From: Delphinapterus leucas
Lineage: Eukaryota > Chordata > Mammalia > Artiodactyla > Monodontidae
DNA: 64,000 nucleotides
Assembly (NCBI RefSeq): GCF_002288925.2
Contig: NW_022098076.1
Coordinates: 75,221,873-75,285,872 of the forward strand
Direction: 5' to 3'
Part shown: piece by piece, positions 35,259-46,554 of the stretch
Numbering within the stretch: position 1 is the stretch's first letter
Layout of the letters: each line of letters begins with the position of its first letter
The notes under the pieces: generated by a model
Seen by the model: only the letters and a program-made list of their open reading frames with translations
What the model was told of the DNA's origin: nothing
The model's database searches: none
Made by a program: the position numbers and the translations under genes

Positions 35259-36009
35259 ACTTCATCTTCAGGACCTTTCTGCAGGGGAAATCTGAGACAG
35301 CGGTTCTATTGCCTGTTTCTCTTCAGCCTTTGAACCTGCCCACCTGCATTGCCTCTTTCTATTCTTTCTGCAGCTGCTGACACGGGTTTGTGACCTCCCA
35401 CCACTGGGTGACATTATTGATTTCTCCTCACATTCTTTGCCATGGGCTTGCAAATACTTTCATTTGTCTCAGGGGCTCTGAGCCTCACCACCTTGCTTCT
35501 CATTCCTGCCTCCTCCACCCTTAGGAAAGGCTTTGCCTGTGAAACTGGCCTCTGCTACCCTCCCCAACTTTTTCATTCATGGGCTTGCTGGGCCCATCTC
35601 CTCTGATGTGCTTCTTCTCCTCAGTGGGTTCTTGTTGTCTCAGCTGCTTGGGATGCTTGTGTGACTTTCCTGACCCGGGACAGACTCCACCTGCCTTCTT
35701 TCCTCTCCCACGCTGATGAGAACCCCCATTTTACCCTCCTGGGGATGCATCCCAGCCAAAGCTCAGCAGGCTGAGGCTACAGACCCCACGCTGAAGAAGG
35801 AGTCCTGCCTCTTCCTCTCTTGGGCCTCCATCTGGGGAAGCCCCCAGGAAGGAAAGGGCCAATCTGTGGTTTTCCCTCTCTTTTCTTTCCAGTTTAACCT
35901 GCTAGTGTGCTGGGAAAGAGATCAGGCCTTTACCTGCAGAACGAATGAAATGAAACCCCAGGCTGCACATTTCTCTGTGGAAGACCAAGATAGTTAACAT
36001 CAGAAGGGA
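35259..36009. other. No gene recognised
   Basis: Pyrimidine-rich sequence. The frame 35716-35997 (93 codons) has no recognisable domain. Confidence 0.4.
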
Positions 36010-36120
36010 ATTTGGGGAGTATCTTGTTCAGCTACCTCATTCCACAGGTGAGAAAGTAGAGACAGGAAGTGAAACGGCCTGCATGAGGGCATGATGCCAG
36101 GCCCGTGGTAGTACTGTGTA
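36010..36120 (-). repeat. MIR-like fragment
   Basis: 'attccacaggtgagaaagta', 'gagacaggaagtgaaacggc' resembles an antisense MIR core with its 'acagatgaggaaactgaggcacagagaggt' order. Confidence 0.45.
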
Positions 36121-36805
36121 TCTAAGATGATTAACATATGGTTCCTGTCCTGAGCTGCTCACACTCATGGGACAAGGACACATTTACTATATTGAGTGGA
36201 CAGACATTGCTACCTACTGATTAACTAGTCCTCTCTCACAGTTTCCTTTTAATGATGTCCTCCACCTCTCCAAGAGCAATCTACCATCTCCCTGGAGGTC
36301 TAGCACCCAACCAATCTGTGTGTAGATCTCAAAGTGTCATCAAAGGGATCTCCAAGCCATGTCCTTTTCACCCCAGGCTGCTCCTTTACCCTCTGCCACA
36401 CTTCTCCTTGGGGCTTGTGAGGATCTCCAGTGGGGATAGCATAGCTGAAGAAGACACCTCTTCCCTGCTCTTTGCAAGGACTGAAGACCCTCTCACTACT
36501 CAGGGCACCACAGGAAATTCCCAGCACTTCCGTCAGCTCAGGGCCTCTGGAAGTCAAAAGAGACCTTTTTTTCCAAAAAATGATTTGACCTCTTTGGTCT
36601 ATAATGTTACTGTGCATTGCTTGGGAGGGCCCAGGGGGTACCATAAGTTACTGGGAAAGCCCCTCTCTATTCTGCTTTTCATTTCATGAGCCCTTATTTC
36701 TTCTACAGGAGAGATGAGGAGAAGCTGGTTAGAGATGTCCTTGGAGAGGATGAGAAATTGGTAGGAAAAAACCTGTGGATCAATCATTGAGCACTTAACT
36801 TTTCA
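36121..36805. other. No gene recognised
   Basis: A 145-codon plus frame (36252-36689) overlaps a 114-codon minus frame (36300-36644). Neither shows a domain or exon-like flanks; both are treated as chance. Confidence 0.4.
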
Positions 36806-36809
36806 GGAT

Positions 36810-37262
36810 CCTACATCAGCTATCTATGACTGTAGAACAAACTACTCCAAAACTCAGTGACTTAAAACAACTACTTTATTGCACATTGTTCTGTGGGTCA
36901 GGAATCTGGGCAAGGCTCAGTGGGATGACTTATCTCCACTCTACATGGTGTCCCCTGGGACTTCCCACCTGGGGCTGAAGCATCCAAAATGGCCTCATTT
37001 TTGTGTCTGAGGCCTTGGATGTTTGTTGGGGTGCCTCAGTTTCCCACATGGCCTCTTTCTCCAGCAGGATAGTCTGGGATTCTTTACCTATTGGCTAAGT
37101 TTAGAAAGGAAAGCGTCTGTGTAAGAGCTTACCATGCCTCTGCTTGTGTCACTTGATGTCATCTCTTGACCAGGGCAAGTGACATGGCCAAGCTCAGAGT
37201 CAGTGTGATAAGGACTACACGAGGAGGCATGATGCTTTGGGGACCATCTGCCACCCCTAAAA
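36810..37262 (-). mobile_element. MaLR/MLT-like LTR
   Basis: 'cagctatctatgactgtagaacaaactac', 'agtgacttaaaacaactact', 'tctgtgggtcaggaatctggg', 'gcctcagtttcccacatggc' and a terminal 'gaccatctgccacc' follow the antisense order of a common mammalian LTR group. No internal sequence adjoins. The family assignment is by motif order only. Confidence 0.5.
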
Positions 37263-37695
37263 TACACAGTTGGTCACCAAACATTTCCTTGTGGCAGAGA
37301 CTGTAGCTATGCAGTTCACTTATCCTCACCCCAGCTTGCAAGACTTTTTGAATCTCAGCCCATCCACCAATACCCACTCCCCTCTTTTACCCTGTCTGCT
37401 CACATTTCAGATAGCATCCCTGTACTCTGTACTAGAGCAGGTTACTTAGTTTCCAACACATGTCAGCAAGCATGAGTAAAGAGGAGCTCTGGCCTTTTAG
37501 GGTGGGTTTAATAAACACTCTTCTCGAAATAAAATAATCTCTAGATTTTCCATTAGTGGGCATAGTCTGTGCAGAGGCTAAGGGTGAGGTACAGAGATAT
37601 GGGCACCTGGCTGCGCCCTGGCTTCAAGGGGCAAGGATGTCAGGGAAATAATATTGAAGCCATCTAGTCACATGGAGTGGGTAATTGGCCTTGGG
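37263..37695. other. No feature recognised
   Basis: Nothing to name. Confidence 0.35.
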
Positions 37696-37930
37696 TTGCC
37701 AAGGGAGAGTGATTCAGAGTGTGATGCTAGAGTCAGTCCTCCTGGGACATGTGATTAAACCATACTTAGTAACTCTGGAAAAACTAAGTACCCTCTCTGA
37801 GCTGCAGTTTCTACCTATGGAAAATAGGAACAATATATATCAATCAATCAACCAAGATTGTTTTGAAGATCAAGTGGTAACACATGTCAGATATTTATCA
37901 CTATGCCTATTACATAGCAATGTCTCGCAA
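37696..37930 (+). repeat. MIR SINE
   Basis: 'taccctctctgagctgcagt', 'ttctacctatggaaaatagg', 'gaagatcaagtggtaacaca' keep the plus-strand MIR order; a short 'atcaatcaatcaacc' run lies inside. Confidence 0.6.
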
Positions 37931-38023
37931 GCTTGACTATTTTTATTGACACTAATACAAACTTACCCATCTCCCCACTGTTCTCCTTAAAAAATGAAAT
38001 CCAAAAATATGTATATCCTAGTG

Positions 38024-38176
38024 CAGAAGAATAGGAGAAAAAAAGGAAGAAAAAAGTGAGGAAGGAGAATGAGAGAAAGAGAGGGTAAGAGACCAAAATA
38101 AAGGGAGAGAAGACAAAAAGGAGACAAAAAGGAGAGTGGGGAATAGGAGAGAAACGGAGACAAAAAAGAGATGGCA
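38024..38176. repeat. Purine-rich tract
   Basis: The plus strand is almost entirely A/G (GGAGA, AAAAAGG units) for about 150 bp, with few pyrimidine interruptions. Confidence 0.8.
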
Positions 38177-38999
38177 AGGCTGTGCACACACATGTTTAAG
38201 ACATCATTTTCCAAGAAGGACTCGCATCTCTGGGGTTACCCAAAGCTCACTTGGCTCCTGGCAAACCTAAAGCATTTGCCAGTGGGAGAGGCAGAGGGGT
38301 GTATGTCAGAGAGTAAATGAATGTTGCCACCCTAGGTGTCTGTACTAACTTGGACAGGATTGTATGGACAAAAAGGAAGGGAGTGGGAGTGGGGGAAGGG
38401 AACTATTTCTCAGAGCAAGGCTGAGTGATTGGCTGGGAATTCAACCATGAGACCTAGCCCATTAATAAGTCTGCAAATAATACATACAGCTTCTCCCTAC
38501 ATTTCCAGATCCCAAAGGAAAAACAGAACAGCCCAGCTCTCCACGTGCTTTTCCGGACCAAGTCCTTTTCAGTTTATCCCTCCTGCTTTGCACCTCTTTG
38601 GTCCCTTTCTTCCACCAGGGACCTAAGGGCTGGGTGCTGGTATGGATAGAAAGGGAAATTCTTGCCAAGAATGAGCAGGAGCAGAGTGACTTGAAGGTCC
38701 CATCCCTGATCCAAGATCCATTCTCTGTCATAACATGACTCCTGGGCTGGGATTGCAGACTCCATCCATGTGCAGGTGGAAGAATTAGTGATGACTTAAA
38801 ACCAGGATATGGATGGTGTGAAAACACCTTCTCTAATTTATGGAACTCAAAACTTGGGATGATAAAAAGTGCTCCCCTTGGCAGGCAGGGTCACAAGAAC
38901 TCTCTCTGGACATCAGCATCTCCAGATCTCCCCTTCTGGTTTATGTCACTGACCACAGTGCAGGCTCAATCACTTGAGAAGGACCCTCCTCCAAAATTG
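38177..38999. other. No gene recognised
   Basis: The 121-codon minus frame 38827-38462 has no recognisable domain and overlaps plus and minus frames. Confidence 0.35.
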
Positions 39000-39640
39000 T
39001 TTGTGATGATATATTTCTTTCTTTCATATATAAGTATCTTTTAATAACTACTTAAAAAGATTTAGAATTAAGGGTAGAATATTTAGATAATAAATTCATA
39101 TTATTAATATTTTTGTATTTAGAAATCTGTGCATTTTTGATACTTTATGTTCTTATCATATTTAAGGGAATTTGGTCTATTAGAATTACAGACTAACCTT
39201 GTAACTTCAATTTACAATACGTAATTGAATGATTAATTTAGATATGAGTTTTGGTTGAAATCTTAGTTTATATCATATTCAAATAATTAAGAAAACTTAA
39301 TCACTATTTTAAAAGGTTAATTTATTAGATTTATAAGAATCATTTAAGTAATTGAGAAAATTTATTGGACAATCAAAGTTCTTTTAAGTGAAATCCAATA
39401 TATTAAATTTATCAATGCAGCACAGGCTGTTTTCTTTAATAAGTTTGTAACTGGGATCAAATCTCCTTAAAAAGTGATGGTTAAACTCACTAGCTCCATA
39501 ATGAGAACTGTAAGATGTATAAATCAAAAGTAATAGATTAAAGAAAAACTAGATTTTTGAATGTGGACCCTTAATTAATAGAATATTTTTAAAATTTAAT
39601 TTTAAAATGACCTCTGACTAACATTTTCTGCTCATAAAAG
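39000..39640. other. Strongly AT-rich block of unknown origin
   Basis: About 640 bp rich in 'aattaa', 'ttaatt' and 'aataatt' words, with repeated 'aattaag/aattgag' phrases. It has sharp-looking edges and may be an old transposon or LTR remnant, but I cannot name it. Confidence 0.4.
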
Positions 39641-40013
39641 CTACCTGGAGAGCATAAAAGACATTACATTAAGATTATTTTGTTCATGGTGATTATCAGC
39701 GTATTGGCTTTCTATGGCTGTATTAAAAAATTACCTCAAATTGAGCAGCTTAAATGAATGCCAGTTATTTATTAGCTCACAGTTTTCATGGGTCAGTAAT
39801 CCAGGCACAAGTTCACTGGGTCCTTGTCTCAGGGTTTTACAAGGCTGCAACTGAGATTTCAGGCAGGGCTAGGGTCTCATCTGAGGACAAAGGTCCTCTT
39901 CCAAGTTCACATGAGTGTTGGCAGAGTTCATTTCTTTGCAGCTATAGAACTCGCAGTGGCTTGCCTCTTCCAGGTCAGCAAGAGAAAGCATCTCTAACTT
40001 CTAAACACTGTTT

Positions 40014-40193
40014 TAGTTTTAGCTTTTTATTTTATATTGGAGTGTAGCCGGTTAACAATGCGGTGATAGTTTCAGGTGCACAGCAAAGAAACTCAGCCAC
40101 ATATACATGTATCCATTCTCCCCCAGACTCTCCTCCCATCCAGGCTGCCAAATAACATTGTGCCATACAGTAGGTCCTTGTTATAAACCCTGA
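40014..40193 (-). mobile_element. L1 3' UTR fragment nested in LTR
   Basis: 'tattggagtgtagccggtta', 'gatagtttcaggtgcacagc' and 'tctcccccagactctcctcc' are the antisense of a cetartiodactyl L1 3' UTR. It interrupts the LTR; target duplication not resolved. Confidence 0.75.
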
Positions 40194-40254
40194 TTTAAAG
40201 AGTTCATCTGATTAGGCCAGGCCCATCCAGGATAATCTCCCTCTTAATTAACTC

Positions 40255-40953
40255 AAAGCCAACCGACTGAGTGAAAGGAGGAAAGAAGTAGGTGAGGGAG
40301 ATTAAGAGATAGAAACTTCCAGTTGCAAACTATGCAAGTCATAGGTATGAAATGTGTAATGTGCGGAATATAGTCAACAACTATGCGGAATCTCTGTTTG
40401 GTGATATATTGTAACTAGACTTCTCATGGTGATTGTTTTGAAGTTTATAGAAATATCGAATCACTATGCTGTGTAACAGGGAATAACAGAGTGTTGTAGG
40501 TCAATTATACTTCAAAACAAACATACAAAGAAACTCATGGAAAAAGAGATCAGATTTGTGGTTACCAGGGGCAGGGGGTGAGGGAGGAGGAATTAGATAA
40601 AGTCAGTCAAAAAGTACAAACTTGCAGTTATAAGATAAATAAGTACTAGGGATGTGATATACAGCATGATGAATATAATTAACACTATGTTATATATGAA
40701 AATTGTTAAAAAAGTAAATCCTAAGAGTTCTCATCACAAGGAAAAAGTGTCTTCTGTTTTTTAATTCTGTTTTTTAAATTTCTCTATATGAGATGATGTT
40801 CACTAAACTTATTGTGATAATCATTTCACGAGGTATGTAAGTGAAATCATTATGCTGTACACCTTAAACTTACACAGTGCTTAATAATATGTCAATTATA
40901 TCTCAGTAATACTAGAAAAAATAAAATAAAATAAAGCATTTAAGAAAGCCAAC
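40255..40953 (+). mobile_element. L1 3' ends nested in LTR
   Basis: Insert 40264-40944 is flanked by 'aaagccaac' at 40255-40263 and 40945-40953. It contains two consecutive L1MA-like 3' termini in the same orientation: one ending about 40515 ('tcaattatacttcaaaacaa') and one ending about 40940 ('tcaattatatctcagtaata' plus AAAAT tail). Either one L1 inserted into the tail of another, or the 3' end was duplicated. Confidence 0.75.
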
Positions 40954-41284
40954 TGATTAAGTTCCTTAATTACCTCTGGGAAAGTCCATTTACCTTTGCC
41001 CTATAACGTAACAATCACAGGAGTGACACCTCATCATACTCACAAGTCCCACACACACTCAAGTTGGGAGGAATTCTACAGTGTGTGGATGCCAGAGGGC
41101 GAGGATGTTGGGGCCATCTTAGATTTCTGTCTGCCACAGTTAATAACAGTATCTTTCTTTCTTTACCATGGACCCCCACAGGGCATCACGTCTACCAGGC
41201 TAATATCTTCCTCACACTCACCTCCCCTCCTCACATCCTATCAATCAGAGTATGATTGATGCTGTGTCCCCATCATTTCTTGAC

Positions 41285-41995
41285 CACATACCTTCTTCTC
41301 TAGAACCACTGCTTCTACCTGGGTTCATTTAAGGCCTTGTCTCTTGCTGGCCTTTCAGTGTTACCAACCTGGTTTCCTTGTGTCCACTCTGATCTCCTCA
41401 ATCCCTTCTCCATCCTGTAGCCAGGGAGATCTTCCTTCAGTGTAAATCTGATCACCTCATTTCTCAATTTACAATCTGTGGTATGATGGTTACATTTCAG
41501 ACTTCTTCCTTGCATGTTTTTTCCCAATCCAACCCCTGCCTTGTCTCTAACTTCACCCCTCTCCAATCTCTCTTCTACAGCCTACTCCCTATGCATTTCT
41601 TATGTTGCTATCATTCCAAACTGTTGCAACTTCCCACATGGGTCAAACCTCATACTTGTTTTCATGACTCTCTCTGCCTGGTAGTTCTGTCCCACATCTG
41701 TAGTGGTAGGTCTGTGTCCATCTGGTAGACCCTCAAAGACTTGGCATGAGGTTAAACTTCTCTCTAAGGACTTCCATACTCTCTACTGGTGCACTTGACT
41801 ATTTTTTTTTTTTTTTTTGCTCCAGTCCCTCATAGCCTGTATAGACATTATTACCCTGTAACACTTTACTGCATATATCTGTATAATAAATCTATATCTA
41901 TCTATGTCTTTCCATCTTTCTCCTAGATAACAAGACCCTTGGAGACAGAAACAGTTTCTTTTTTATTGTGGTAGCCACAGTAACTGACATGGTGT
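41285..41995 (+). repeat. L2 LINE 3' fragment
   Basis: 'gtgtccactctgatctcctc', 'ccagggagatcttccttcag', 'ctgatcacctcatttctcaa', 'caatctctcttctacagcct', 'actctctctgcctggtagtt' and 'agataacaagacccttggag' follow the long 3' order of L2. A run of T (41802-41818) interrupts it. Confidence 0.75.
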
Positions 41996-41999
41996 TAAG

Positions 42000-42383
42000 G
42001 ATATAATAGACAATTTATGCTTTTTAATAAAGGAAGGAACCAAGAAGTAAATAAAAGGCTCAATTCTCAGAACTTTAGTTTTCTTAATGAAGGTGATATG
42101 ATCTATAACCCAGGGCTAACACTAAGTACTAGGGTTGTCTCAAAGTCTGTCTTTGTTGCCGGTATAGCTCAGGGATGGCAGGAAAATTGACTCCATCTGT
42201 ATGTACTGAATCTTTTAGAATTATATGGCGTGGCTTGGCATGATAAATTAGCAGAATTGTAACAGTGCGACAATAGCTTTCTTCACGATAACAAAATGTA
42301 GCTGTGGTGGCCATGTGGCTGTGTCTCACAGATCTCCTACTGTAGGAAGCTTAGTTGACTGAGGGCCTTGGATGCTGCATTCT
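42000..42383. other. No feature recognised
   Basis: Flank between the L2 and the CHR SINE; nothing to name. Confidence 0.35.
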
Positions 42384-42801
42384 AAAATCCATCACTGGGG
42401 CTTCCCTGGTGGCTCAGTGGTTAAGAATCTGCCTGCTAATGCAGGGGACAGGTGTTCGAGCCCCTGGTCTGGGAAGACCCCACATGCCATGGAGCAACTA
42501 AGCCTGTGCACCACCACTACTGAGCCTGCACTCTAGAGCTCTAGAGCCACAACTACTGAGACCATTTGCCACAACTACTGAAGTCCACTCGCTTAGAGCC
42601 CGTGCCCTGCAACAAGAGAAGCCACCACAATGAGAAGCCTGTGCACCGCAAAGAAGAGTAGCCCCCAATGCCACAACTAGAGAAAGCCTGCTCACAGTAA
42701 CGAAGACCCAACGCAGCCAAAGATAAATAAAATTAAAAAATAATAAAAAAAGAAAATTCAACTGAGTAAAATTTAAAATAAATAAACAAAATCCATCACT
42801 G
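42384..42801 (+). mobile_element. Cetacean/whippomorph CHR SINE (long form)
   Basis: The plus-strand element at 42398-42787 starts 'gggcttccctggtggctcag', passes a tRNA-like region 'ggttaagaatctgcctgcta' and 'aggtgttcgagcccctggtc', then a long unique body with repeated 'ccacaactactga' phrases, and ends in an AAT-rich tail. The perfect 14-bp target duplication 'aaaatccatcactg' lies at 42384-42397 and 42788-42801. The longer, more diverged body suggests an older CHR subfamily than the 13.6-kb copy. The 87-codon antisense frame inside is a shadow. Confidence 0.93.
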
Positions 42802-43478
42802 TGTTTGCTCCGAGGCCAAGCCTCTCACACGTTGCTCTCAGCTAATGGTTCAGTGCACTGGGACTAAGACAGATACATTTCTAGGAGTCCCAGGATTGCT
42901 CTGTCAGCTCATTTCAGCTCAGCGATTCCCAAACGGCTTTGCCAAAACTTTCTTAGACTTCGGGACAATCTAGGACGCTTTACCCCAACACTCCTTTCCT
43001 CTCTCCTTCACAAAGGATTAGACTTGCTTTCTGGTCTGCAGGCTCTCCCAGCCTTCTCTAGGTCTTTTCTGATTTCCTTTCACAGAGGCATTTCCCCTTA
43101 TAAAGTCCTTGCATGTTTAAACCCATCTTGGCATCTTCTCCGTGGAGAAGCCAGACCAAAAAAGCAGCATACTATAAGGACATTTTTGTTTTCTGTGAGT
43201 TAATGCTTAGCGATAATAGATAGTGTCCTTCTGGCTTAACTGTGGTCAGAGAAATGAGGAAAGGATTTTTGTCCTTACTTGGGAGAGAGTCTTAAAAAAG
43301 AGGGAGAACTGGGAAAAAGCATGTTAGTGGTCATGCAAATCAGCGAGGGAGGCTGTAGGGGGGAGGATACAGGATAGTGTCGGGACAGACTGCTTTTCCT
43401 CACCCAGAGAATTTCCTTAGAGAGCACATTTCTACTCTGACCTAAGCAAGCTTGTGTTCCCGAACAATAGCACTTGAG
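42802..43478. other. No gene recognised
   Basis: Nothing to name. Confidence 0.35.
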
Positions 43479-43490
43479 TGCACACGCACG

Positions 43491-43533
<43 letters not shown>
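43479..43533. repeat. Alternating CG/CA dinucleotide tract
   Basis: 55 bp of uninterrupted alternating purine-pyrimidine: 'tgcacacgcacgcgcgcgcg' followed by (CA)n. Confidence 0.97.
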
Positions 43534-43535
<2 letters not shown>

Positions 43536-44146
43536 CTTGTATCATTCAAGGTCCAAGTAGGAAAGGAGAATTTAAGAACGAGCTGTTTCCGGAGACCCTG
43601 GCATGATTTTCAAAAGTAGTAAAGAATGGTGCCGTATCCTCCAGGTTAGTCATATCCAGGAGTGATGAAGGAGCAAGAGAAGGGAGTGGATACTAGAAAA
43701 CAGAGGAAAAATAGCCTTATAGGAGTTACAAGCTTTAATGGAGAAATACAGCTGTCTACAACATTAAACACCCAGCTATCACTCTGCTCTCTCCCTCTAA
43801 TCTCCTGTTGATATCCCCAGTGGCTAAATCCAACCAGAAGCCAGCAAGCATAAGGTAACTGATGCAGTCCATACATTTGAGGATGTATAAAGCAGAGTAG
43901 AAAAGAATGGGTACTATCTATGGAGGACAAAAGGCAGATATATCTCAAACACCCCAAATAAAGGTGTAAAATTTCAGAGGGCATGCCTGGAAGGCTCAAA
44001 AAGAACAAAGAATGGAGCTCGTCCTGGGTTGCTGTTATGTCCACTTTATTTTTTAAAACATTGACCAACAATTTCCTGGTAACCACTTTTCAAAGATTTT
44101 AATATGAAACTTTGCAGTGAAGTTGAAAATGCACGGATTTGGTTCC
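43534..44146 (-). other. No gene; possible old LTR piece
   Basis: About 43720-43910 contains 'atctcctgttgatatcccca', 'gtggctaaatccaaccagaagcc', phrases of a familiar mammalian repeat I cannot name. The 146-codon minus frame 44086-43646 covers the same bases and is not supported as a gene. Confidence 0.35.
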
Positions 44147-44252
44147 ACTCTCTGGGTTGACCCCTACTATCTGTGTTGACCTCATTCTCTGGTGTACAAC
44201 ATCCTCTGTGTTGACCCTCACTCTCTGGGTTGGCCCCCACCCTCTGACCAGG
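44147..44252. repeat. Degenerate ~30-bp minisatellite
   Basis: Successive units share 'ctctgggttgaccc', 'atctgtgttgacctcattctct', 'ctctgtgttgaccctcactctct' and 'gggttggcccccaccctct'. About four diverged units. Confidence 0.7.
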
Positions 44253-44918
44253 AACAGCTGGCTGGCACCCCACTCACTTCAGTTGCAGAGCAGATCTAGC
44301 AGTCCTTACCCTTGGCTGAGAAAGAGCACAGCTCCGTGCGTCTGGAAGGGGCGGCCCTCAGCAACGACTCTTTGTAGAGCATTGCTAAGATCAGTCGCCC
44401 GGCTTCCGCAGCATGGCTCAACATCATGGCTCATCTTCATGGTTCACTGAAGATGGTGGAGGAAGAAAATGTCACCAGCCTGATAGATATCGCAGTCTTA
44501 TCACCCGCATGTGATGCCAGCAAATCTAAAAATAAATATGCTTTCAGGTGAGCTGGGATGACGCAACCTTCTGAGACCTGAGCCCACATCATGGTTGGTA
44601 ATATCCACCTTCACACCTCAGGTGGAACCCACAGCTCCACTCAGTCCTGGACACAGAGAGCTGGAAGGGACTGGCATTCATGAACTAGAGGTGATGGTAG
44701 AGGGAGTCCTCTCACAGTGAGGTTTCTCTGAGTGAACCCAATGGACTTGGCCCGAGAAGGTGAGGAAAATATTCACCAGTTGCTAGAGGGGAATAGGGTT
44801 TGCAAGTTCATTTTGCTGCACAGGTTGCCTCCTTGGGCCAGGCCCTCTGAACTCTGATGTGAGCAACACTTCCCTCTAATAAAGGTTGTGTTGTTGCCCC
44901 TCTGTGCCTGCCCTTCAC
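44253..44918. other. No gene recognised
   Basis: Repeated 'catggctcaacatcatggctcatcttcatgg' words lie near 44411-44443; otherwise nothing to name. Confidence 0.35.
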
Positions 44919-45092
44919 TTAGGGTTGTGATCTCAAACTCTGCAGCACATTAGAATCACCCAGGGAGCTATTAAAAACCCAATGAGTAGGTTGTACTCTA
45001 CACTAATTGAATCAGAATCTCTGGAGTAGGACCCAGGTTCCATTCAGTGTTTTATAAAGTGCCCAGGGGATTCCAGTGTGTCACTAATGTAC
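44919..45092. mobile_element. MER5-like DNA transposon remnant
   Basis: 'gcacattagaatcacccagg', 'gagctattaaaaacccaatg', 'gaatcagaatctctggagta' and 'gtgcccaggggattccagtg' follow the MER5A/B (hAT-Charlie) order. Confidence 0.75.
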
Positions 45093-45539
45093 TGAGGTAG
45101 GACAGCCAACTTTGAAGTTTCCCCAAATCTTCCCTTCTTGCCCCAATTCACTCACAACTAATTCCCATTCCCTGAGCTTCTAAGTCATTCACTCCCTGAC
45201 CAGTCTTCCCATCTCATTTAGAGCCCACATCTAGGTTTATGCTCCTTCCACTTCTTCTGAATTTCAGAGCCAGAAGTGATCCTTGGATCCATTTGACCTG
45301 AAGTCTTCATTGAATGAATGGAAAACTTGAGGTGCAGGAGAGGAAGGTCAGGTGGTTTGGTAAAGTGAAGAGGGGTCTGGGCCACTTCCTTCTCTAACTG
45401 CTTTTCAGTGCCTGGAAATCCCCTCAATGGTCACTGACCCCCTCTGGGAAAAGCAACAATCTGTTGGATTGACTTTCTGGAAAGGCAAGCTGTGGTCAGA
45501 TTATGGGAAGACTTATGGAAGGAAATCCACATCAAGGAT
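45093..45539. other. No feature recognised
   Basis: Nothing to name; a possible MIR fragment near 45290-45370 is too weak. Confidence 0.35.
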
Positions 45540-45760
45540 TTATTAAGAGTTAAGATGGTAGGCAACGGGGAGCCACTGAAGATTTTAGAGTATCAGAGTG
45601 CTGTGCCTGGAGTTGAGCTTTAGAGTGATCATTCTGACAGTGGTGGTTAGGATGGAGCAAAGGGAGACTGTTGGCAGTAAAACAAGTTAAGATACAAAGC
45701 CAAGGCAAAGCAGAGTCAAGCAATTCTGAAGGAGGTGAGAAGCTGAAGGAAGGACAGACA
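45540..45760 (-). repeat. L2 LINE fragment
   Basis: 'ggagccactgaagattttag', 'ttgagctttagagtgatcat', 'tctgacagtggtggttagga' is the antisense of the L2 segment around 'agagtgatccttttaaaac'. Confidence 0.6.
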
Positions 45761-46550
45761 TGAAGAGTACTAGGGAGATAGATAACCAATAGGTATGCCT
45801 TTGACCTCTTCTGCATTTTGCGAACCGAGTCATGACCAAGACCTGGCTTCTGAAAGGCCAGAGTTGGCCCGAGCCCTATAGTCCTTAACAGACATCTGGA
45901 GCGTGGGATGAAGACCTAATGAGGAGAGAGAAGATAATGTTCTTGTACACAAACATGTGAGCCTTGGACTCTTGTGCTGATGCCGCACTGAGGGCAGGGG
46001 CGGGCGTTTCATTCTAGAGATGGCTGGTGTACAGTGAAGCTGGTGACTGTTGGCCTAGGGACTGACAGGCTGAAGCAGGAACAACTGAGCCATGTCATCT
46101 CTGGACTTTTCCAGAGGCTTTCAGCTTAATCCTGAAGCCCTGTATGTGGATCTGGATGAATCTAGAGGGCATTGGGAGGAACTGACCAAACTTTCAGGCT
46201 GCTCCCAGGGTTGTTCCTCCTCAACTTAGCTTGGCAGCCTGACTCCTTCCAATCTGATGGAAAAGGGAGGGGAAAAGAAAGAGAAGAGAGGAAAAGATAT
46301 CTGCTTAACTCTTCAAATTCATGATTTTCAGCTATAGATGTGGCTGAGACCACAGTGCCTTCTAAATTGGCTCATCACCAGTTTTATCAGGAGATAAAAT
46401 CAAGTGCACTTTGTTGGAAGTGATCTCATGGGTCAAAAATCTGACCTCAAAAAAACCCAAAAAAACAAAAAACCCTGATCTCAGAGATTTTCAGGACTCT
46501 GTCCTTGAAGCCCAGGGCTGATAGTTCGGGGAAACCAACAGAGAGACACA
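45761..46550. other. No gene recognised
   Basis: Short frames only. An A-rich 'aaaaaaacccaaaaaaacaaaaaac'-like run lies at about 46448-46473. Confidence 0.35.
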
Positions 46551-46554
46551 CATT

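Larger units (their letters stand above)
39696..41140 (-). mobile_element. LTR-like repeat split by nested L1 insertions
   Basis: Three pieces in order, 39696-40013, about 40194-40263 and 40954-41140, read as one antisense MaLR/MLT-like LTR: 'gtattggctttctatggctg' at the start, 'ttaggccaggcccatccagg' in the middle, 'ttgccctataacgtaacaat' and 'gccatcttagatttctgtct' at the end. L1 3' sequence fills the gaps. The assignment as one element rests on motif order. Confidence 0.6.

Noticed and set aside
36252..36689. 145-codon open frame as a gene
   Set aside because: Overlaps a 114-codon frame on the other strand; no domain; length fits chance in GC-moderate DNA.
42398..42787. tRNA gene
   Set aside because: Same reasoning: a tRNA-derived SINE head.
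43646..44086. 146-codon minus frame
   Set aside because: Covers a probable old repeat piece and has no domain.
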